Shown piece by piece: positions 23,790 to 33,242 of a stretch of 64,000 bases of DNA; the first letter of the stretch is position 1, and the number at the start of each line of letters is the position of its first letter. The translations under genes were made by a program, and so were the position numbers. The DNA is taken from contig JAQOTA010000054.1 of NCBI GenBank assembly GCA_029532415.1, positions 3,782,001 through 3,846,000 on the forward strand. Reading direction: 5' to 3'. This stretch comes from Marasmius tenuissimus. Its lineage: Eukaryota > Basidiomycota > Agaricomycetes > Agaricales > Marasmiaceae. The notes beneath the pieces are model-generated. The model was given only the letters and a program-made list of their open reading frames with translations, ran no database searches and had not been told where the DNA came from.

Positions 23790-24805
23790 TCACTGCGGAA
23801 AGGCAATAGCAGCGCACTGTTCTCCAGTCGGTTGCCACTCCGATACCTTAAAAATCTCCGCAGTGAGCCCACCCACTATAGCAGGAGTAACGGGAACAGT
23901 GGATCTCTTCCAGCCTTCTTCAATCGGGAGACGCTCTTCACGGAAAAGAACCTGGACGAACCTTATTTGCAATCAAGAACGTCAGCCCAAACTTGCGAAA
24001 CAAGTACAATATATGAGACCCACTCTTTAGGAGCAACCCCGGTGACACCCCCCATAGTAACAAGATACAACGCGCTCGTTCCAGCACGACCTTAAGCCTG
24101 CACGATTGTGTTGGTGAGGTTGAGGTTCCTCGCGATAGAGTCTGCAAGTCGGATTTTCATGACCTGGCCTGCGGAGGTGGTGTTGTAGATATCTGAGCCT
24201 GGGTTGGGGTTTGCTAAGGTGCTGAAGATCGTCTCATTGAAGTGGAGATTGTCCCCAATTGCGTCGTCCTCGCGGGAGAGAGAGGCGTCGTGTTCCATGT
24301 TGCCGTGGCTATGAGATGGAGTGGATAAATGAAGGCTCTGAGTGGGGAAAAAAGGGTTTGCCATGCCAGGAGTGTTAATGTCCACTCACAATCTGAGGTT
24401 CTTGAGCGACATAGTGTCTTTGTCGGGCGACGTGAGCAAGCCGACTTTGGCAATTAGGGACAAGACTGTCCGTTCGAAGTTGAACACCTCTGAACGATAT
24501 CATAAAATAAATTATGAGAGTTCCAAGGAATTGAATAGACCGAAACTCACTTTCTGTAGCATCCAAAATCATAGGAATCGAGATGTTCCGTCCGTCCCTT
24601 GGCAAGAAACCGTGGTTGGCCAATCTACATCTGTTTTTCAGACCAAAAATGGTGCGAAGAGACGAGAAGATACGAACGCCTTCAAACCCGGGCAAGGACT
24701 GCGAAGGTCGTCTGGACCAGCGGCCATCCAAGGGTAAGAAGAGAAGTCGACTCTACTTTGAGCCATGGCAAAAGCGACGAGAGAGGAAGAGAGCTTGAAC
24801 TTCAT
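23790..24805 (-). pseudogene. Unspecific peroxygenase pseudogene (UPO-1), single nonsense codon
   Basis: Five-exon short UPO on the minus strand, ATG at 24803-24805, stop at 23790-23792. Signal peptide, PCP motif, EHD motif (GNMEHDAS) and the C-terminal block FREERLPIEEGWK are all readable. After TNTIVQA the frame meets TAA; the closest paralogue, UPO-10 at 61808-62821, has CAA there. Beyond the stop the sequence continues in frame as GRAGTSALYLVTMGG to a normal end, so this is the only visible break. Thr replaces the catalytic Glu, as in UPO-10. It is an inverted paralogue of UPO-10 with homologous upstream DNA. It may be a recent pseudogene or yield a truncated protein. Confidence 0.85.
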
Positions 24806-25260
24806 ATTGCTCAGTGTAGGAGGTGTGAGTGAGGGATATGGATGATTCATCCTTCCTTATATGCTCCAGAGGTTGAAGGAAGAAATCATTAGCTCACGAG
24901 TATAACTCGTCGCCGTAGCCCGTCGCGCTCAGGTCTGTGGCGGAGGTAAACACGAGAGGTTCAATACACTTGACTAAGAACACTTAACAGATTCTGCGAT
25001 CTTGAACGGGGTTGACCTACTGCACTCCAACAACTATCTGAGCGGATTAAGATGGCAGCCTACAGCTCGTCGTCGTAAGAATATTATTGAAAGGTTGTGA
25101 GTCCGTCCCGCTCAGGACGCCTGAGCCATTAGTGGTCCGATTCGGGATGCGAGTGCATACCCACTGGGCGATCCAATTGAAAAACGAGGTCCACGAATCG
25201 GAGTGGGCGTAATAGTCATGGCTCGAGGGCTTCACTCAGCCTTGATAGGAATGCGTAGTC
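24806..25260 (-). repeat. Upstream region of UPO-1, shared inverted with UPO-10
   Basis: About 24840-25210 on the minus strand resembles about 61410-61800 on the plus strand (shared GAGCGCGACGGGCTACGGCGAC and TTTTTCAATTGGATCGCCC in parts). Promoter and upstream DNA were duplicated with the gene. A TATATAAG-type element occurs before both ATGs (minus strand near 24856-24863 here). Confidence 0.65.
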
Positions 25261-25479
25261 GGATTGGAATCCGTCATCTTGGGTACGCACATTGCGGATT
25301 TGCTTGTTGTGTGAGCTATGAGAGTCAAGAGTTTGTTGTCACCGTGGGAGAGCTTGTCGCATTAAAGGTTGACGTCTTTTTCCCACGGCGTCTTGTACCA
25401 ATCGCCCACTACGAAAGTTGTGATCAACCGCGTCGTCTTCTACCCAACATCCACCGCTTCTAGGAGACACCGCGAAATT

Positions 25480-25945
25480 ATTTTACGAAGTGATCGTGTT
25501 GATTGAACTCGAGTTGTCGTCGTGTTCGACCGATTCTACCAGGAATGGAAAATTGGCTGGGACGATGATCATCGTAGAAAAATTAGTGAGCTATGTTTTT
25601 TTTTTATTTTCTCGGGCGTTTTGCCGTTATGGCCTGTGAGCTCAAATTGCTATCGTTTCCATTTTTGTTTGACTTAACGCTCGTCAGCTCAGAACTGATT
25701 TACACACGTCTCCAGACGCGACCTACTCTCCGTATCGAACACCACCATCTGTAAGGACAGATCGCTACGCTGGCAGTCTGCAAAGTCTCTCGCCGTTCTG
25801 CAGAGATAGAGACAGAGACAGAAGAGACAGCCGTCGTCAACAATAACAGCACCTGACGACGTCAACATGGAAAGCTTTGCAGGTCAATGAGAGTGCGGGT
25901 GAAGAGGAATATGAATCCGAGTCGCCGAGCTCGCCTGCAACGTCG
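25480..25945 (+). repeat. Dispersed repeat, copy 1 (pairs with 29290-29690)
   Basis: Common stretches in the same order as in 29290-29690 include GTGAGCTATGTT, GGCCTGTGAGCTCAAA and CCCGACGACGTC/CCTGACGACGTC. In this copy a reading frame follows (about 25883-26035: acidic and Ser-rich, then TKTKRAVISTKHPML, TGA at 26033-26035), but the other copy has a stop there. It may be the last exon of an unknown gene. 26040-26708 shows nothing else recognised. Confidence 0.4.
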
Positions 25946-26708
25946 ACCGGTTGGGAAGGAACCACGAAAACCAAACGAGCAGTCATCTCTACGAAGCATC
26001 CTATGCTTAATGTCGGAAAGTCTGACGTGTCTTGAACCGTGGGTTTGGGATTGACGACTTTCCCTTTCAATTTTCGCGGTGAGCAGTGTTTCTCTTACGG
26101 ATGCTTGACCCAGTCTGACCCGGGGGAAAACTACCTAGCTGTAAAAGTTCGCGGAAGAGCGCCAGTAAGGACTGAGCTTTGAACACGTCACAGTCAGCTC
26201 TTCCAACTTTATTCTACCTGGCATGGTTTTCCTCCTCGCAGAGCATGGCAACAAGTATCATTATTACCTTGGCCTCCCGCTGTTCACTGCCGTATATGTC
26301 TTACTTTCTCCTACGCGACAAGTTCACCTTTAACACCACTGGACGCAGGAGCTCATAGCTCATGTGTACTACATATTCATGACGACGAGCGGTGCCGATG
26401 ATGGACTCGGACGCGTGTAAAAGTTTAAAGGACTTAATGATATTGATACGTTGAAAGCAGGTTGCAACTTCTATGTCCACCACCCACGACTCAAGCCCTC
26501 TCGCGATAGCGGGGTTAAAGCACTCAAAGCTCCTCCGTCGGACCTCCCCATGAGGGCCGCGCCAATGGTGGTCAAAATGGTTCAAGAAAACGGGGCCGAC
26601 ATGTGTGTGGCCCCCCTGTATCAGACTGTTGCTTTTTTTTTATGGAATTGTCCTTGCATCGTCGTCGTGCGTGAGTAGTCAATCTTCTAAGGACACTTGA
26701 AGATGTAC

Positions 26709-27019
26709 TTACCAGAGCCATTCCGGCTGGCGGACAATAAACTCGAATATCCGCGTCAGTTGTGCAAGCCGACGGAGTGCCCTGAGTCGCACCTAGTATC
26801 ATAGTAATAGCAACAGTTTTGGGGTCAGGGTGCTATCATCGCCGCGCGAGAAAGAACAGGTTCCCTTACTTGTCGTCGTTGAACGGCTTCGTTCCGCCGC
26901 TCTCTGATAGCGCGGCGGCGTTCCTCGATCGTCGCGTCAGGGAGCATCCAATGTTGGGGCTGGTACGGATGGTACCGCCCATTAATGGGATTGGTGTTCT
27001 GGCGACGAGCCGCTGGCAT
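26709..27019 (-). CDS. Small basic protein, family MPA, copy 3
   Basis: Exons 27019-26870 and 26792-26709 give 77 aa. Head MPAARRQ, motif RYHPYQP, and IEERRRAIRERR match MPA1 and MPA2. The intron follows the same Gln codon. Exon 2 is basic and then hydrophobic (LTRIFEFIV) and ends EWLW; the stop lies in TGGTAAG as in the other two. Codons for shared residues differ between copies at third positions, evidence of selection on the protein. Divergent from S2 by about 1.18 kb, mirroring MPA1/S1. Function unknown. Confidence 0.6.
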
Positions 27020-27080
27020 CCTGAATGAGAAATTCGGTGAGAATGAGTGGAAGACCAGTATTTGAAGTCTGGATTTTTGG

Positions 27081-27087
27081 TTTTATA
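27081..27087 (-). promoter_or_regulatory. TATA box of MPA3
   Basis: TATAAAA on the minus strand, 62-68 bases before the ATG; a second TATAAA lies just upstream. Confidence 0.5.
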
Positions 27088-27420
27088 TCCTTTATATCAC
27101 CACCAGTTCCCCGTTGCTCGTCACTTGTGGCTTCAGGGTTGTCAGAGGATCTCGGATCCAGATGGATCTACATGTATATGTATAATAACTCTTTTTGATG
27201 CTTGTAGTAGCCCCGTTATCTGGACTCATTTTTAAGGGGGTTCCCAATGTATTGGAATGATAATAAATATATGAAATTGCAAATCCTCTAACCGCAAACA
27301 TGAAGTTCTATCAATGGTCATGCTCCCAATTTAATAGACATTAAAGCCCTCTGTCCGCTGGAGGTTTTTTTAGGGATCCCATGAGGCCCCGCCTATCAAG
27401 AACCAATAATTAAACTCCCG

Positions 27421-27831
27421 CAAATGAACCTGTACATGCCTGTCAATTTCCGCCAGCAGAGGGAGATCCAAAGTCATATTTTATGTCAGTCCAGCTGTAT
27501 TGCTCCTACATTACATGGATGACATGGTACTCAGGACACCAGAGCTGCTCTGAAAGTGTTTTGAGAGCCTTCAAAATCATCCAAAGGGGCTCATTCTCCA
27601 GTAGAAGAGGCAGAAATTACAATCAACTAAGCAATGATTCAAAATTGAAAATTACAGTATAGTTCACCAATGAAGCTGATATTCACATATGTAAGGATGG
27701 TTAATGAGGCTACATACATTAGTACACATAAAAATTAATGTTTAGAGCCAAAAACACAAAGTCAAAAGCTGAAAAACCACCCAAGAGACATCCCAGAACC
27801 TCCAAAATACATGTGGCACTGAGGGTACTAG
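27421..27831 (+). repeat. CpG-free repeat remnant (right copy)
   Basis: From about 27461 to 27831 no CG dinucleotide occurs. Part (about 27421-27610) resembles the reverse complement of about 10200-10440; shared stretches include TGACATAAAATATGA-like text, TTTGGATC(T/C)CCCTCTGCT and CATGTACAG on the matching strand. The strand is nominal. No open frame or terminal repeat was recognised. 27832-28202 holds nothing further. Confidence 0.6.
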
Positions 27832-28202
27832 TGCGAGAAAATATTATGTAATTAAACATTCAACCCGGAGCTCCGTGAGCTGCACGTTCCTCGCGTTCAC
27901 ATTTCACTCCCATTGGGAATTTTCGCCTCTACTTTTGCCTCCTTCCCTCCGAAATTTCTTCACAATGTTCCGAGCCAGAAATCCAGACGCGGAAAGAATG
28001 ATATCAAGCTTGGAACGAACATGGAAAATCTCAGAAATCCCACCCAGCGCCTGATTTTCTGATTCCGGATTCCGAATGACTCGTGCACGACTCACAACAG
28101 CTGCTGTTCAGCGCCCAGCGCCTCGCCATATTTGAACCCTAAAGGCTTCTTCCCCAATGGCCTCGTTGCTCTCACTCTCAGCACTCATCTCCAGTCGAAA
28201 CG

Positions 28203-28645
28203 ATGAATGAGAAAGTCTTGGCTGTGCTGCTTTTCATTGGGGTAATCACACTCTTGCTGCTTTCAGTTTGTACGTGGTATTTTGATCTCTTGTGTGGTGA
28301 GACCAACATCTATCAACAGGCCTTGTGCACCAGATTAGCTGCAGACGGCACAGTCATAGACTACATAACGTTGGCATTCAAATTAGAAGTGCAAGACCAC
28401 TCAGGACACTACCCCTCCACTATGGTGAAGAGCGCGGGGATGGACATGTTGTACAGATCCCGGGATATGCAGTGACAAGGGTACGTTGCCATTGCTCACA
28501 TTCAGCTCCGCTCTAAGTGTGATGGTCCTAATCAAGTTGAACTGTTTCTTAGGAGTCTGTCATTCACCAAATGGGTGCACTGAATGGCCCCCCAATTCCA
28601 TTCTCCTTTGGTCCCAATCATGCTCCTAGGAATCCACATTCGTAG
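28203..28645 (+). CDS. Small membrane protein, family S, copy 2
   Basis: Exons 28203-28269, 28320-28480 and 28553-28645 give 106 aa. Residues about 6-22 are a hydrophobic helix (AVLLFIGVITLLLLSV). Then come HSHRLHN, LPLHYGEE, QIPGYAVTR and ESVIHQMGALNGPPIPF, each matched in S1. Intron positions and phases (1 and 0) match S1. The unspliced frame also runs on for 90 codons, but it loses the conserved C-terminus, so the spliced model was chosen. It is upstream of GH20 copy B and divergent from MPA3. Function unknown; possibly a small endomembrane or plasma membrane protein. Confidence 0.65.
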
Positions 28646-29289
28646 CATGGTTCGGACTTGGATGAGACACCTCAGATACCCCACACAGCAACCCACATCT
28701 GTCACGGCTGGCCATGATATATTGATACACGACTTTTCACGCCCAAATGCATCTCCATTGGACACTTTTATCACTTCCAGATACCTTTTAGCTTGCGACG
28801 TCCATCTAGAGATCAAAGAAATATATTCTTGTTACCTTTACCCTTCTTGCATTGACTCTGCCGATTCGGTTCTCGTACCTCCTTCCCTTTCGTTATGTCT
28901 GCGCTCTCGATCTGTAGAAAAGGACCTTGACAGCCCTCGGCTTGCCTTCGCAATCCTCGATACGCGTTCCCATTGTTCGTTCTCTCATTCTAGTCCGAAG
29001 GATCCCGTGTTAATCCTGCTTACCTTGCAGATACTCACACATGAAGTCCTATAAGGAAACACATTCCGTTTTTCTGTGGCTGAGGCACGCAGGGAGTTGG
29101 TACAGGCAATGGCTCCGAGACACGATCACTGTGTACAGAAACGTACCTTCAACAGCAATCCGCTTCGCGTCGCCACGTGTTTCAGCTCCCCCCCATCACT
29201 CGGCCTGCAATAATTATCCTGGTTATATTCACGGTGTTCTCTTCTACCTAGCATTCACCAATTCAATCATCGCAAAATCATACACATCG
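28646..29289. other. Intergenic region, nothing recognised
   Basis: Open frames of 130-156 codons exist on the plus strand, but they have no family match, no splice partner and no counterpart in the left arm. Confidence 0.35.
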
Positions 29290-29690
29290 AAGTCGAATTT
29301 ATTGGAATTTAAGGAGAACTGGAGGTCGAGTTGCCATCGGGTTCGAAGGATTGGAGTGAGGAACAGCGAAGGGTTGGTGAGCTATGTTCTTGACACTGTG
29401 TCTTTCTCGGAGGTTTGGTTGCCTGGCCTGTGAGCTCAAAATACCCCCGTTTTCATTTATGTCTTTATCAAACATGCTAGCCAGAGCTGATTTACAAAGT
29501 CTCTAGACACAACCTACCCGCCCCACTGAACACCATCATCTTGAAGTTAAGATTGCCACGTCCGAAGCGAAGTCTGTTCTTCATAGAGAAAAAGGAGGCT
29601 GCAGCACCCGACGACGTCGACATAGAAAACCAGTGAATTGACGAGGATACGGGATACGAACCCAGTCGGTCACAGGCCGCAAGATATCAG
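29290..29690 (+). repeat. Dispersed repeat, copy 2 (pairs with 25480-25945)
   Basis: Same order of shared stretches as at 25480-25945. The possible terminal reading frame of copy 1 is closed here (AATTGA where copy 1 reads AATGAG), so this copy is decayed if the frame was ever coding. Confidence 0.4.
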
Positions 29691-29712
29691 CGTGCATGGC
29701 CGTTGACACCAT

Positions 29713-29888
29713 TCACTATGACACGGGATGGCCATGTTGTAGAGACCCCGGGGCCCGGGATATGTGGTGACTAAGGTACGTTACATGTTCTGTCCTTACT
29801 TTGGTGATGGTCCTTCCAACCAAGTTGAACTGTTCTCCAGGGGTTAGCCATTCATCGACCGGGTGCATTGGATAACCCCACCTACTAG
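29713..29888 (+). pseudogene. Family S fragment (exon 2 end and exon 3)
   Basis: DGHVVETPG resembles the exon 2 end of S2. A frameshift follows in a GGGGCCCGGG run, then the second intron (GTACGTTACA to CTCCAG) and a last exon IHRPGALDNP that ends early at TAG 29886-29888. It is a broken third copy of the family. Confidence 0.65.
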
Positions 29889-30276
29889 GCCGCTCTACTA
29901 TGTTCCGAGCTAGGCTCCGCAGCAAGTATCGTATGTTTGGTATCACTCATGACCGCCACTACAACGCTTCTACCAACATTAACTCCGATACCTTGTGCGC
30001 GACTTCCCGAGGTTTTGTCGATGTCCCACTCAATAATACCTCGACGTCCTTGAACGGTATCTTCACGGCTCAAGAGCAATTCATAAAAGCTCATCACCAC
30101 TCATAACGGACTGGAAAGAACGCGACATTGACTGAATTGTCACTTTGCCGTCCCAACTCCCTTGTATCTACGCCGAAGGCCAGGTACGGAGAAGTTAAAG
30201 AATCATATGCTCCGTACGCTGTTATTTTTTTCTTGAAATGACCTGAAAGCTCACGGTGCTGCGCAGTCGAGCTCGG

Positions 30277-30284
30277 TATAAAAG
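30277..30284 (+). promoter_or_regulatory. TATA box of GH20 copy B
   Basis: TATAAAAG, 39-46 bases before the ATG at 30323, equivalent to the element at 8289-8296. Confidence 0.55.
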
Positions 30285-30322
30285 CTCAACCTCTCGAGGT
30301 CCACTCCAGCTCAACAATCTCC

Positions 30323-32569
30323 ATGTTCTTTCGAATTTCCATCCCGCTCATTCTCCTCCTCTATCATGTGTCAGCTCTCTGGCCAATCCCAAGGTCTCTC
30401 GAGACCGGTACTACCCTCCTTAAACTCGCAGACGGCTTTGATTTCAAGTTGAACTTCGACTCGCTGCCTGAAGACTTGACGAACGCTATCGCTCGAGCAA
30501 AAGATCTGTTGATGACCGACAACCTCCAAATTCTTGTTCCGGACCACGGAGAGTCGAATCGAGGTGGACTAGAGGATGCAAAGAGTCTCTCCGGCCTGAC
30601 TTTAGCTTTGGCAGATAACGCACCCGCGATACGGCCTATCGCGACAGAGGTAACAGACGACCTTCATGCCAGAGATGAGAGTTATACTCTCATCGTACCG
30701 GACAACGGCTCAGATGCTATGTTACGGGCCAACTCGAGTTTGGGTTTATTCCGTGGTCTGACAACTTTTGGTCAACTATGGTACGATTTGGACGGCACAA
30801 CATACACGACCATGGCTCCATTTACGGTTTCGAACGACTCGCCTGCATATGTGAGCGGTCACATACACTTGGTTTGTCGCCTGGTGAAGCTGAACTTTAC
30901 CTTTATTAGCCCTATCGAGGTCTCCATCTGGACACTTCACGAAACTTGTCTGTCGTAGATATGGGCTTTGAAGCTATTCAGTTTGACTGATCAGGGTTTT
31001 TACGCCAGCTTCCCGGTCTCCGACATCAAGGGAACCCTCGATGGTATGTCTTGGGTGAAGGTAAGTTTATGGTCTCGTCTGTTTCCATTGGAAACCTGAA
31101 AATAGGTTGCAGATGAGCACCTTCCACTGGCACGTTACGGACTCCCAAAGCTGGCCACTTGGTATCGCCGAATTCCTCGAACTTGCTGAAAAGGCGCGTA
31201 CTCGGCAAGAGAAACGTTCAGTCCAGACGACGTACAAGAAATTGTTGCTTACGCAGCTGAGAGAGGTATTGACATCATAATGGTACGGCTCTACTTCCTC
31301 CTTCCTTTCTCAACCACTTCTGAATCGTGATTCGTCGCACAGGAAATCGACAACCCAGGACACACGGCTAGTATCGCCTTCTCTCACCCTGAACACGTTG
31401 CATGCTTCGAAGGGACTGGAGACGTGGTTCTCGAACCACCATTGGGTCAGCTGCGGCTAGCGTCTGAGGCGACACTCAATTTCACGCTGGATGTCTTGAC
31501 TGCCGTTGCGTCGAAGCTTCCGTCAAAGTTTTTCCATACTGGTGGAGACGAGCTGAATCAGCCTTGCTATAATCAAGATCAGCAGACGCAGGATGAGTTG
31601 GAGAGGTCGGGAAGGTCGCTGGAGGATGCTATTGGGGATTGGGTGGATGCTACGCATGATAGGTTGAGGAGTATCGGGAAGACTCCAATTGTTTGGGAAG
31701 GTTTGGTTTTTCTTCAAATCTTTAGGAGGAGAAGCTAACATCCATCTTTTCAATGATAGAGATGGTACTCGAACACAATATCACCTTGAAGAATGACACC
31801 GTAGCGCTGTAGGTGGCGTTCTAATGCGGTACATGACCCGTGCTGATTCGGAGTTTGTAGGGTTTGGATATCATCCGACCATGCAGCCTCTGTCGCGGCG
31901 AAGAATGTGCGGATCGTCCACGCGCCTTTAGACCACTTTTACTTGGTGTGTTCGTGCTTGGTTTTGGGCCTTTGCCGCCTTTCCAAACCCGACTAAACCT
32001 GACGTGATTTCAATGCCCCCGGGACTGCGGAGGTGGTGCTTGGCTTGGTGGCGACTTGAGTGATTGGTGTCATCCATTCAATTCGTGGCAAAAGGTGCGT
32101 CCTCCGAATTGTCATTGCGTCTTCGGCTTGTCCTGTTAATGCTGCCCGGCGGCAGGCCTATACCTTCAACCCACTCGCCAACATCAGTTCTTCGCAGGAA
32201 TATCTCATCCTCGGTGGTACGCGCACCCATTCTGTACCTTCCAAGTACATTGGATTGAATCTCACGTCTCCGACTCCTGTTTTTGTAGGTCAGCAACTCC
32301 TCTGGACTGAACAATCTGGACCCGAAAACCTCGATCCAATCATGTGGCCACGCGCAGCCAGCTCTGCCGAGGTCTTTTGGACCGGTCCTACTCTACCAGA
32401 CGGGTCGGAGAGAGTAGCTGCTATAGCTGGGAGAAATAAAATGGCCAAGACAGAGGTTCTTGGGAGAATTCATGACTTGCGGGCGAGATTGGCAGCGAGA
32501 GGGATCAGGGCTATCAATATTCAGCCAAAGTACTGTCAGTTGCGGCCTGAAAGGTGTTTGAATGAGTAG
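30323..32569 (+). pseudogene. GH20 beta-N-acetylhexosaminidase, copy B, frameshifted
   Basis: Inverted paralogue of GH20 copy A with the same ten-exon layout: 30323-30850, 30910-30947, 31009-31060, 31113-31282, 31343-31700, then about 31762-31808 and onward to TAG at 32567-32569. Exon 4 is one base shorter than in copy A: four A instead of five in GAAAAGG near 31189. This shifts the frame and reaches a stop within exon 4. The acceptor before exon 8 also looks lost (CCCCCGG-GACTGCGG near 32023, no AG at the boundary). The catalytic HTGGDE segment is intact in exon 5, so decay is recent. An assembly error in the A run is the main alternative, but the missing acceptor speaks for a real pseudogene. 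Confidence 0.75.
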
Positions 32570-32735
32570 GTGTTGCGTTGAAGACTCTTTCTTTCTCTCT
32601 CTTCTGAATGCAATTGATGAAATGTTAAACAAATTTTGTTGTTCTCTTTCTGAATGCAGGCGAGACGATGAAAGTGGACTGGAATGACTGCAAGGAGATG
32701 AAGGATTGAATCAACGTGGAGACAATTACACGTTT

Positions 32736-32805
32736 GGGTATGTTCAGTGGATGAGTGACCAAGTTGAACTGTCTGTCATCTACTGGATGAGTGTATTGAA
32801 TGTCT
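32736..32805 (+). pseudogene. Family S fragment (intron end and exon 3)
   Basis: ACCAAGTTGAACTG followed by TCTGTCAT and a GGATGAGTG-TTGAATG stretch matches the second intron end and last exon of S2 (28525-28600). No acceptor AG remains. It is a fourth, short and broken copy downstream of GH20 copy B. Confidence 0.5.
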
Positions 32806-33242
32806 TTCCCCATCCCGTTCTATGTTCCGACTCGGAATAGGTGGGATAGCCTCGCAAGTCACGTGATGGCGTCGGTTCTACGCGTGTTGTCTCATGTGTC
32901 AATTACGGTCTTGTCCTCCTCCTATAGCCAAGGTCAATATCGACATGTAGCAAGGATTGTACAACCGTGCAACCGTACTCATTGAATGTCCCCTGGGCCC
33001 AAAAACTTTTACGTCTGCGGTACTGGTACTCATCACGGTAAGGCGGTAGCCGTGTAACCGATCCAACTGGCTCCTCCAAGACTCCTCCAAGCTTTTGTTG
33101 GAATGTTCTTCGCCGGAAACACTATTGCCGAGGTTCATCAATGAGTAGAAGCGATGGTATAAAATCAGAGTGCGTTTGTTCAATCCCCAGTATCTTCCAA
33201 ATCGTACTTACTACTGCCCCACCTTCTCATTCTCAAACTCCA
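32806..33242. other. Intergenic region before the carotenoid oxygenase
   Basis: Nothing recognised except the likely promoter of the following gene; a GGTATAAAA element lies at about 33153-33161, some 82-90 bases before the chosen ATG. Confidence 0.4.

Larger units (their letters stand above)
26709..32810. repeat. Right arm of the large inverted duplication (MPA - S - GH20)
   Basis: Mirror image of 5760-11203, with MPA3 (-), a CpG-free element, S2 (+), extra S fragments and GH20 copy B (+). This arm has expanded: it carries two broken S copies and a dispersed repeat between S2 and GH20. Ends are approximate. Confidence 0.75.

Noticed and set aside
27461..27831. Transposase or reverse transcriptase in the CpG-free DNA
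   Set aside because: No frame, catalytic motif or terminal repeat is visible; only base composition and a partial second copy support a mobile origin.
29885..30106. Possible small genes upstream of both GH20 copies (with 8380-8688)
   Set aside because: The frames are similar only because the DNA is duplicated; they diverge by indels and have no shared start, stop or splice pattern.
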